Assembly: GCA_035387885.1 (NCBI GenBank)
Contig: DAOOOW010000026.1
Location: 1-6,413 of the forward strand
Reading direction: 5' to 3'
Length of the DNA: 6,413 bases
Source: DAOOOW01 sp035387885
GTDB taxonomy: Bacteria; Patescibacteriota; Patescibacteriia; UBA2196
Below, piece after piece: positions 1 through 6,287 of the stretch. The notes beneath the pieces were generated by a model. That model was not told the DNA's origin. It worked only from the letters and a program-made list of their open reading frames with translations, and did not search any database. Numbering within the stretch: position 1 is the stretch's first letter; each line of letters begins with the position of its first letter. The position numbers and the translations under genes are program-made.

Positions 1-55
1 CTTTTCGCCCGCCTGATTGGACGGCCAGATTTTTTTGCGAGCGGACGGCGGGGCC
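1..55 (+). repeat. Left copy of 55-bp terminal inverted repeat
   Basis: These 55 bases are the exact reverse complement of the last 55 bases of the window; identity stops immediately inside, where position 56 does not match its counterpart 6358. The repeat is GC-rich (35 of 55 bases), unlike the AT-rich operon it borders. It contains a direct repeat GGACGGC (19-25 and 43-49) and outer inverted hexamers CCCGCC (8-13) and GGCGGG (47-52). Its inner edge abuts the TGA stop codon (58-56) of the PHP/ATPase gene. It may be the terminal repeat of a mobile cassette, a dispersed genomic repeat present in both orientations, or the shared k-mer at which an assembler stopped. No transposase gene lies inside the window. 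Confidence 0.95.
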
Positions 56-2824
56 TCAATTTATTATAGCCATGCCATATTTATTTTCACGATTTCTAAA
101 TGCTTCCTCGCCACCTTCAAGAATTTCTTTAATGCTTTGATTGATAGTTTGGTTTTCGATACTACCGCTTATATAATCACCTTCATTGTCAAGACGCGCA
201 ACAATGATTTGTTCTGCGTCTGCATTTACGACTAAATTGGCATTGTGTGTAGACATAATAATTTGACGAGAAACTTTGGCTTTTCGGATGAGCGGAACCA
301 ATTCGTGCATGATAAAATTATTATCTAGGTTATCTTCTGGTTGGTCAATGATAAACACCTGTTTTGCCGTTGCTGTAGCAAGAAAAACTTTCAATAATAA
401 TGTTCCTCTTTGGCCAATCGATAATACTTCCGTCGATTTTCCATTCAATTTTACAATTGCCCGAACTCGCATAAATTGAGGCCAGTTGGTAAAAATATAT
501 TCAAGCATTCCGTCTACTCCGCTCCTATTGAAATAAAGTTTGGTTGATAAATCTTGTTTGACCCAATTGGCAATAGATATTAGCGTGATGTGTTTTGCTG
601 TGCCGTCAGTATTCTTACCGGCAATTTCTTCCCTGAGATCATTCTCGTTTTTAATTTTTCTATTATCAACAAAGCTACCGAGAACATCATTGCAAAATTG
701 CTCCTCATCAAAAACAATATCACCCTCAATTTCAATGCCTTGAATTATTTTTTCAAACAATTCTTTCTCTTGTGCTTCAGAATCGTTGCGAGAACTCTTA
801 AATTCGGCAAATTTTACATCTATCTGCTCTTTTAATTCGTTTAGTCCGCCCTCCACATTTACAAGAATATCATTGCGCTGTTTGATAAATTCGGAAAGCC
901 TTATAATTGCGTTTTTGTAATTTTCTAAATCCTTATTCGCATTATTTATTTGTTGTTGTAGCGTTTGGCTGGACTGCAAAAGTGTATTTACATCTTCTTT
1001 TATGCCCAGTTTCGAAAGTTCGGCTTTTTTCCCAACAATATCTTTTCGCAATGTATCCATTTCGGTTTTAATCTGCCCTTGAATCTGGCTAATTTCGACA
1101 AGCTGTTTTTTTGAATCGATTGGAGTTATTGTCGGCTTTTCATCAGGATATAAACCAGCCAATCTTTTATTTAAAGAATTGATACTTGTGTTTACGACAA
1201 GAGTGTTTAATTCTTTGGCTGTTTCATCAATTTGTTCAAGAAGCTCTTTTAGTTTGAGTCCTCGTTGCGTGTTTTTATTTATTTCTTCAAGGGTGGTGCG
1301 GGTTTCTTTTGAAGTGAGGCGTTTTTGTTGTGCGCCAAGTTTTTTTAAATATGACGCAATCCATTTTTCAAAGTCAGTCGTTTCATTATATCCAATTTGC
1401 TTATAGATATTAAAAACATCACCGAGGGATTGGTTGGTGTTTTTAATCTGTGCAAGTATTTCTCTTGCTTTAAAAATATGCGCTTGTTGGCTTAATTCGG
1501 CAATATCAATGCCAATAAGCTCGCAAATTGTTTTAGTCAATTCTATATCGTTGGTCGCAAGCCCGCTTAATTGCTCTTGCCCTAAATATAAAAATGGAAG
1601 TTCTAAATTTTCATGTTCGGCAAGTTGTTTTTGAAATTCTTGCTTATTCAAGTCCTTGTCGACTAAAGTTGTTTTGGTAATAAAACTTGGCGCTGGATCA
1701 GTTGCTACTTCATTGTCTCTATAAAATTCAATTATTTTCTTTTTACCATTTTGGTCGACTTTCAAATGCTCCTCATTTAAAAACGCGAACGCTTCCAAAA
1801 GCGCACTTTTACCGCTCCCTCGCCCGCCAATAACCGTTATCAATTCTGAATTAAGCGGAATTGTAATATTGGGCAAGATAAAATTAATCCGCCCGTCGAT
1901 TGTCAAATTTTCGAAATAAATCTTTTTTCTGTCTTCGTATGGTGAGTTTTCCTGAATTTTAACCCTATCTTCCGGCTCAAAAATTATTTGCTTAAGACCA
2001 TCAAATGTTTGGTCGGCCTTAATCCAAGTAAAGCAAGCTCCAATTTCTGTTAATTTTCTTGCGTCGGAGCATTTAATTTGAGTTACGCTTTTGTTGCCAT
2101 ATTGGGGATCCTTTCCCTCGATAATATTTTGCACTCCATTGGATAAATTTGCGCTACGGGGCAATTGAACTATTTGGCAAAGTTTGTCTTTATAAACTGA
2201 AATATGAGCATTGCCACCGCTTGCTGTGTTGGAAAATTTAAAAAGACCATTATCCGTCCCAATATGGGCAAAAATACACAGGCCACCTTTTTTGTTGGTA
2301 ATCGTTAATATTTCTTGAGCTGTTTTCGTTGAGTTTAACGGCTGATTTTGGGTATTAAAAACGCCATTTGTTAATCCTAACTCTGTTAGGAAATGGTCTA
2401 TTGATTCAGCCCAATTGTCGCGCCACTTTTTTTCTGGATCAAATATGCACAAAATATGTAATCCCTGTGCAGATGAAACTTCAACGCCGGGCAAAATGGC
2501 AATTTCCCGAGATGAATTTTTTGCCTCATTTATAAGTGCGTCAATTTCCCTACCTGTATTATGGTCGGTGATACCAAAAACACTTATGTCCGTAAAAAAT
2601 TCAACATATTTTATAAATAGCTTAGCGTATTTTTGGGCATCAATCTCTTTCTCCTGAGCAGTAATTTCTGTTTCAGTAAGTCCGGTTGCTGTTATCAATT
2701 TTTGTAGATCAGCTGCACTCAAACTATTATTCCCGAGACAAGTATAATTTGCATCCAATCTTGTCTGGACTTGCAAATCCCATTTTCTCCAAACCGATCC
2801 TTTTGATAATAGATTATTAGCCAT
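56..2824 (-). CDS. TrlF-like PHP-domain / ABC-type (SMC-like) ATPase
   Basis: A 922-residue predicted cytoplasmic protein made of an N-terminal PHP-type phosphoesterase region (about 1-290) and a split ABC/SMC-like ATPase (about 300-922). PHP landmarks are the opening KWDLQVQT (15-21), ITDHNT (85-90), the glutamate of LPGVEVS (E115), H123, IFAHIG with H187, and CSDAR (252-256), followed by the typical FTWIKAD and EPEDRV stretch. The canonical HxH is Q18-V-Q20 and the late SDAH is SDAR (R256), so the metal site looks partly lost. The ATPase half has Walker A GRGSGKS (334-340), a helical, probably coiled-coil middle (about 440-690), the signature LSIGQRG (801-807), Walker B FIIDQPED (824-831) and the H-loop STH (858-860). 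The protein ends in the GGEEAF...RENKYG type tail expected for complete members. The ATG lies 7 bp after the upstream methyltransferase stop, without a clear Shine-Dalgarno. Proteins of this architecture are often found in defence or accessory islands. Its role here, perhaps sensing or acting on foreign nucleic acid alongside the R-M genes, is inference. Confidence 0.88.
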   Translation of the reverse strand: MANNLLSKGSVWRKWDLQVQTRLDANYTCLGNNSLSAADLQKLITATGLTETEITAQEKEIDAQKYAKLFIKYVEFFTDISVFGITDHNTGREIDALINEAKNSSREIAILPGVEVSSAQGLHILCIFDPEKKWRDNWAESIDHFLTELGLTNGVFNTQNQPLNSTKTAQEILTITNKKGGLCIFAHIGTDNGLFKFSNTASGGNAHISVYKDKLCQIVQLPRSANLSNGVQNIIEGKDPQYGNKSVTQIKCSDARKLTEIGACFTWIKADQTFDGLKQIIFEPEDRVKIQENSPYEDRKKIYFENLTIDGRINFILPNITIPLNSELITVIGGRGSGKSALLEAFAFLNEEHLKVDQNGKKKIIEFYRDNEVATDPAPSFITKTTLVDKDLNKQEFQKQLAEHENLELPFLYLGQEQLSGLATNDIELTKTICELIGIDIAELSQQAHIFKAREILAQIKNTNQSLGDVFNIYKQIGYNETTDFEKWIASYLKKLGAQQKRLTSKETRTTLEEINKNTQRGLKLKELLEQIDETAKELNTLVVNTSINSLNKRLAGLYPDEKPTITPIDSKKQLVEISQIQGQIKTEMDTLRKDIVGKKAELSKLGIKEDVNTLLQSSQTLQQQINNANKDLENYKNAIIRLSEFIKQRNDILVNVEGGLNELKEQIDVKFAEFKSSRNDSEAQEKELFEKIIQGIEIEGDIVFDEEQFCNDVLGSFVDNRKIKNENDLREEIAGKNTDGTAKHITLISIANWVKQDLSTKLYFNRSGVDGMLEYIFTNWPQFMRVRAIVKLNGKSTEVLSIGQRGTLLLKVFLATATAKQVFIIDQPEDNLDNNFIMHELVPLIRKAKVSRQIIMSTHNANLVVNADAEQIIVARLDNEGDYISGSIENQTINQSIKEILEGGEEAFRNRENKYGMAIIN

Positions 2825-2831
2825 ATTTTGT

Positions 2832-3737
2832 TTATTCGGTTGTCTTAACTATTTTATATTTCTTTTTATCAAGCAATTTTAAATCGCCTTTGTTTTTCCA
2901 AATTTCTTTGAAATCCTTATTTCTCATTGTTCTAATGTGCCCAAGATAAACAGAAACAAAATAGCCGTTGATTTTCATTTCCTTTGTCGCTTTTATATTT
3001 TTCTCGGCGATTTTAACATAATCAGAATCAAGTTCTATGCCGATATATTTCCTGCCTAATTGCTTGGCCGCGACTGCTGTTGTGCCTGTTCCCATAAACG
3101 GATCAAAAACAACATCGCCTTCATCAGTGGTCATTAAAATTAACCTTTCAAGTAGCGGGATAGGAAGCTGGCAAGGGTGTTCATCTCTTCGCTTTTTGTG
3201 CCTTATTCGGTGAATATCATTCCAAACATCAGAAAGAAGCGGGCCAAATCCATGCGCCTGATCTTTCTTCCCGCCATAATCTTTTAAAAATTCATCGCAC
3301 GCTCGACATCTGGGGTGTGGGTATCTAATATCATAAAACTTAAAATCTTTGTGAGATTTTGATTTTGTGTAATACAAAATACCATAATGATTTGGCAATA
3401 AAGTTTTTCCCATTGGCGCGCCGCCGGAATCCCAAGCGATCCAATGTCTGAAATAAGCAATTTTGTTTAAATGCTCAGCGTAATGCGAAAGCCAACGAGG
3501 GATATTGTGAACAAATATAGCTCCCGTAGGTTTCGTAATTCTCACCATTTCGCTCATCCAATCATTGCACCAATTTAAATAATCTTGTTTTTCTTTTGAA
3601 TCTTCGTAGTGATTATATTTTTTCTTTAAATTAAAAGGTGGGTCGGCAAAAGTCATATCCACCGAGTTGTCCGGTATTTTTTTTAATACTTCCAAACAAT
3701 CGCCTTTAATTATTTTGTTCAAAAAATTATTCATCAT
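2832..3737 (-). CDS. Beta-class site-specific DNA methyltransferase (N6-adenine or N4-cytosine)
   Basis: A 301-residue SAM-dependent amino-methyltransferase, expected to modify an exocyclic amino group of adenine or cytosine in the target site so that the neighbouring endonuclease spares host DNA. The catalytic motif IV is ADPPFN (31-36). It precedes the SAM-binding motif I, FDPFMGTGTT (211-220), and the motif II-like GIELD (233-237). The order IV then I makes it beta class. The middle region (about 80-190) would hold the target recognition domain and includes a cysteine pair, RCRAC (C144 and C147), and the conserved block DEHPCQLP (185-192). The DPPF form does not settle m6A versus m4C. The start is the first of two adjacent ATG codons; the second (3734) is equally possible. 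It lies 2 bp after the endonuclease stop and 7 bp before the PHP/ATPase start, so it is in the same transcript. About 60 residues follow motif I; this lysine-rich tail is not recognised. Confidence 0.93.
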   Translation of the reverse strand: MMNNFLNKIIKGDCLEVLKKIPDNSVDMTFADPPFNLKKKYNHYEDSKEKQDYLNWCNDWMSEMVRITKPTGAIFVHNIPRWLSHYAEHLNKIAYFRHWIAWDSGGAPMGKTLLPNHYGILYYTKSKSHKDFKFYDIRYPHPRCRACDEFLKDYGGKKDQAHGFGPLLSDVWNDIHRIRHKKRRDEHPCQLPIPLLERLILMTTDEGDVVFDPFMGTGTTAVAAKQLGRKYIGIELDSDYVKIAEKNIKATKEMKINGYFVSVYLGHIRTMRNKDFKEIWKNKGDLKLLDKKKYKIVKTTE

Positions 3738-3739
3738 AA

Positions 3740-4729
3740 CTATTTGCTAAGAAAGGTTTCAATTAAAATTTTCTCAAATCTTTTTAATTCTTCTCTATGA
3801 AAAGTAAAAACATCTTCATAGGCCGTAACCATTCTTTTTAGATCACCTTTTCTGACATACCAACCAATACCGTCCACAAAACCAATAAATTTTGCTTTTG
3901 GATAGTGCGACTTGATAAGCGAATCAATAGAAATCTCTGTTTTTGATTTATCGCCTTGACCGGATGAAGTAGTTACCAAAAATGAACTTTCGGCAATAAT
4001 TAACGGATTTTGTTTGTTTGGAATAATAAAATCCATTGTTCTTTTATTATCGGGGGCATTGTCAATGAGTTCGCTGAGGTCGCCTTTTTCAAACGGTATT
4101 TCTAAATGATTCAAAATTTCTTCAATTAAAATTTCTGGATTATTTTCTTTCATTCCTGAATAACTGCCTTTTTCCTTGTATCTGATCAAAGTGTCTATCA
4201 TTTCCGGCAATTCAAATTTTAGTTTTGAAATGCTTAGTTTCTTCAATTCAAATAGCGGAATAGTTTTTGTCAAAAACGGAACTGTTGAACCTTCAAAGAA
4301 AATATTTAAAATTCCTTTTCTAAAAAATTCGTTTTCTTTTATAAATTTTGCGATTTGAGCATCTGACCACTCTTTCAGATTATTTATGTCTTCATCCTTA
4401 AACCATTTGTCCTTATAAACCAACTTGCTCAATTCTGGATCATTAACAACCCTAATAATTGTAGTCAATCTTTTTAAAGTTTCGTTTGAAAACCCGGTCA
4501 AAGCGAGCAACGCTCTAAGACCGTTTTCTTTTTCAATCAATAGCTGTTCAAAAAATTCCTTTTTCAATCCCTGCGTTTCAATATTATTTTTCAATATCAA
4601 AAGCATTTCCTTTAACGAGTTTAGATAACCTTCATATTTTTCTTCAAAAGCTGGATTAAAAAAATAAAAAGTATTTTTATTAATCACGGTTTTAAATTTC
4701 AATTCGGTTGTAGGTTTTGTGTATTTCAT
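3740..4729 (-). CDS. Probable type II restriction endonuclease (PD-(D/E)xK-like)
   Basis: A 329-residue protein lying between two DNA methyltransferases, the place where the cognate endonuclease is expected. It would cleave unmodified double-stranded DNA at the site protected by its neighbours. The likely nuclease core is in the C-terminal third: TMDFIIP (D233), then IIAESSF (E247, S249), then TSSGQGDKSKTE (254-265), followed by GFVDGIGW (283-290) and a helical end. The D...ExS pattern followed by a Ser-Gly-Gly-Lys loop and a DG-GW block recalls DpnII-family and related PD-(D/E)xK endonucleases, whose third catalytic residue varies. The N-terminal 200 residues are mostly helical and may form the DNA-recognition or dimer part. 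The recognition sequence cannot be read from the protein. The ATG is 4 bp after the stop of the upstream methyltransferase and has no evident Shine-Dalgarno. Identification rests on context plus these motifs. Nuclease role is likely, the exact family uncertain. Confidence 0.8.
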   Translation of the reverse strand: MKYTKPTTELKFKTVINKNTFYFFNPAFEEKYEGYLNSLKEMLLILKNNIETQGLKKEFFEQLLIEKENGLRALLALTGFSNETLKRLTTIIRVVNDPELSKLVYKDKWFKDEDINNLKEWSDAQIAKFIKENEFFRKGILNIFFEGSTVPFLTKTIPLFELKKLSISKLKFELPEMIDTLIRYKEKGSYSGMKENNPEILIEEILNHLEIPFEKGDLSELIDNAPDNKRTMDFIIPNKQNPLIIAESSFLVTTSSGQGDKSKTEISIDSLIKSHYPKAKFIGFVDGIGWYVRKGDLKRMVTAYEDVFTFHREELKRFEKILIETFLSK

Positions 4730-4733
4730 AATG

Positions 4734-5963
4734 TTATTTTTGATTAGTAAAAAATAATATAGATTCTTCCTTCATTGTATTTTGTAGCCCTCGGATCGGC
4801 TTCTTTAAATTAAGTTCAAATTTTAGCCCTTGTTTTTCTCCAAGCTCAATGACTTTTGTTTCCAATCTCACGCCATTTGTTTGAATATCGTTTGTGCCAA
4901 TAATTATAACAATAGGCGCATTTTTCTTTGATACCCGTTTCATTTCGCCAAGAGCCTGATTCATTTTGTCAAAATAAATTTCCAATTTATTTTCTACGCC
5001 TCGCCCTTGTAGGCCAATCATTTCTTGTCGCAAAACTTCCAGATCGTGGCCGAGATATTCTAATTGGGGCTGATCATTTTTCAAATAATCAATAGCAAAA
5101 GAATAGGGCGGCGAGGTGATTACCGCATCCACACTATTATCACCAAGTGGCAAATTTAGAACGCTACCTTGAATAATTTTACTTTTTCCAATTTTTAAAT
5201 CCATTTTTTGCCTTGCTTCTTGAAAATATTTTATCGTTGAAACATATCTGTCCAATACGCGCGGAAAAAGTTTATCAACAGAAGAACTGCTTCGGCCAGC
5301 AAATCCGACAGTGTCTAAAAACGCTAATAAAATTATTTCGTAATAGTTTCTTTTTTTGTCGTCTTTGTTGTTTTTAAAATATTCCGGAACTTTATCTTTT
5401 TTCAATTTATCCAAAATTTCTTTTGGATTTTTGATAATTGACTCTAAGATTTTAATATCCAAGTTTAAAGCAAATGTTTTAACTTTTCCCATTAGTTCAC
5501 AAAATGGGCTCAAATCAACAGAGATAGCGTCAATGCCCAGCAAATTAGCTTCAACCGCAACAGTGGAACTTCCGGCCATTGGATCAAGAACAACATGGCC
5601 GGGTTTTATGTCAAGTATATTTAACAAAGCTCTTATCAATTGCGGGTGAAATTTGCCACGATAGGGGAAAAGGCCATGAGTGGCATATCCCGTTGAATAT
5701 TTTCCGTCTAAAAAGAAAATTTTTGTCCGAAAAGAACTATTTTTATGGACTTCTTCCAAATTTTGAAGATTACAAGTTTTATAATGAGCTGTTTCTTTTC
5801 CGTCAATCAATTTAAAATATGCACTTCTTTCAACTAATTCTTTCTTTGGCAAAACCTCATATTCCCACAAAGCTAAATCTAATTCAAAAATTTCATCAGT
5901 CCCATCAACGAGCTGATAATTTTTATCAAATAATTTTTCTAATACGGGAATATGATTTTTCAT
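4734..5963 (-). CDS. SPPY-type DNA methyltransferase (probably N4-cytosine)
   Basis: A 409-residue SAM-dependent DNA methyltransferase. After an N-terminal region of about 95 residues comes THGLFPYRGKFHPQ (95-108), the motif X-like block that precedes the fold in this type, then motif I LDPMAGSSTVA (126-136), the motif II acidic residue in SVDLSPF (D150), and the catalytic motif IV TSPPY (283-287). SPPY is most often seen in N4-cytosine enzymes. Motif I lies before IV with about 150 residues between them, so the order is opposite to that of the other methyltransferase and the two are not recent duplicates. The segment 160-260 between the motifs is helical and may include target recognition. 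It is the first enzyme gene of the operon, starting 2 bp after the regulator stop and ending 4 bp before the endonuclease start. Methylase before endonuclease is a protective order. A TRM11-like RNA methyltransferase is a fold relative, but the context argues for DNA. Confidence 0.9.
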   Translation of the reverse strand: MKNHIPVLEKLFDKNYQLVDGTDEIFELDLALWEYEVLPKKELVERSAYFKLIDGKETAHYKTCNLQNLEEVHKNSSFRTKIFFLDGKYSTGYATHGLFPYRGKFHPQLIRALLNILDIKPGHVVLDPMAGSSTVAVEANLLGIDAISVDLSPFCELMGKVKTFALNLDIKILESIIKNPKEILDKLKKDKVPEYFKNNKDDKKRNYYEIILLAFLDTVGFAGRSSSSVDKLFPRVLDRYVSTIKYFQEARQKMDLKIGKSKIIQGSVLNLPLGDNSVDAVITSPPYSFAIDYLKNDQPQLEYLGHDLEVLRQEMIGLQGRGVENKLEIYFDKMNQALGEMKRVSKKNAPIVIIIGTNDIQTNGVRLETKVIELGEKQGLKFELNLKKPIRGLQNTMKEESILFFTNQK

Positions 5964-5965
5964 AG

Positions 5966-6178
5966 CTACTTTATTAAATCCTCAATTGGTGTATTCAACG
6001 CCTTGGCGATCTTTTTCAAAGTTTCAATAGTCGGATTGCCTTGTTTTCCTGCTTCTATGTTGATAATCGTGTTATTGGAAACATCGGCAAGGCGCGCCAA
6101 TTTCTCTTGGGAAATTCCCATTTTTTCTCTTAACCGCTTTACGGTCTTTGATAGGTTGTTTTTACTTGACTCTGCCAT
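5966..6178 (-). CDS. Small XRE/Cro-CI family HTH regulator, controller-like
   Basis: A 70-residue protein that is almost entirely one helix-turn-helix domain: LREKMGISQEKLARLADVS (16-34) covers the first helices and the turn, NNTIINIEAGK (35-45) the recognition helix region, and NPTIETLKKIAKAL (48-61) the closing helices. It ends in EDLIK. No other domain is present. As first gene of an R-M operon, 2 bp from the methyltransferase start, it is well placed to act like the controller (C) proteins of type II systems, which time expression so that methylation precedes cleavage. It is somewhat shorter than typical C proteins, and generic XRE repressors look the same, so the controller role is inference. 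The inverted repeat centred about 40 bp upstream of its ATG is a candidate binding site. No Shine-Dalgarno is visible before the ATG; a nearly leaderless transcript is possible. Confidence 0.87.
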   Translation of the reverse strand: MAESSKNNLSKTVKRLREKMGISQEKLARLADVSNNTIINIEAGKQGNPTIETLKKIAKALNTPIEDLIK

Positions 6179-6190
6179 AATTTATTAGTA

Positions 6191-6221
6191 ATATTAAATT
6201 GTGGTATACTTATTTATGCAA
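6191..6221 (-). promoter_or_regulatory. Candidate leftward promoter for the R-M operon
   Basis: On the minus strand TTGCAT (6221-6216) and TAATAT (6196-6191) are separated by 19 bp and could serve as -35 and -10. Both hexamers are imperfect and the spacing is long. A start near 6184 would leave a leader of only a few bases before the regulator ATG at 6178, matching the lack of a Shine-Dalgarno and the leaderless mRNAs known for several R-M controller genes. The -10 falls inside the left arm of the inverted repeat. Some promoter must lie in 6179-6290, since it is the only intergenic space upstream of the operon; this exact choice is tentative. Confidence 0.3.
6202..6210 (+). promoter_or_regulatory. 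Extended -10 promoter pointing right
   Basis: TGGTATACT carries the extended TGn element (6202-6204) and a -10 hexamer TATACT (6205-6210), which has five of six consensus bases. At 17 bp spacing the -35 position reads TTATTA (6182-6187), which is weak, as is usual for extended -10 promoters. Transcription would start near 6217 and run toward the short frame at 6288 and out through the right terminal repeat. The TG lies within the left arm of the inverted repeat, so binding there would block it. Confidence 0.4.
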
Positions 6222-6287
6222 ATGCTTCTTTCCCACAACATAATATTACCAAAATATTTGGGAATCGTAAAGGAAAAAGGGAGTAGA

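Larger units (their letters stand above)
6188..6249. promoter_or_regulatory. Imperfect inverted repeat in the control region (candidate operator)
   Basis: The left arm is 6188-6204 (GTAATATTAAATTGTGG). The reverse complement of the right arm, 6249-6233, is GTAATATTATGTTGTGG. Fifteen of 17 positions match, and the two mismatches are adjacent. The centre is 28 bp and the dyad axis is near 6218. The core TAATATTA (6189-6196 and 6241-6248) is itself palindromic, so each arm could bind a dimer. The two cores are 52 bp apart, close to five helical turns, which places them on the same DNA face. The element lies between the regulator gene and the rightward short frame and overlaps candidate promoters in both directions. 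It fits an autoregulatory operator for the XRE protein, though a hairpin or chance in AT-rich DNA is not excluded. Confidence 0.55.

Noticed and set aside
1..55. Rho-independent terminator at the end of the operon
   Set aside because: Beyond the operon stop the repeat has only a 6-bp stem (CCCGCC/GGCGGG) with a loop of about 33 bases and no U-tract in the direction of transcription.
17..235. Plus-strand frame beginning MDGQIFLRADGGA at the left end
   Set aside because: It is the translation of the repeat followed by the antisense of the conserved C-terminal end of the PHP/ATPase gene, so it is a shadow frame.
5356..5815. Plus-strand frames opposite the SPPY methyltransferase
   Set aside because: They are antisense to well-supported motifs (HGLFPYRGKF, LDPMAGS) and show no domain or start signal of their own.
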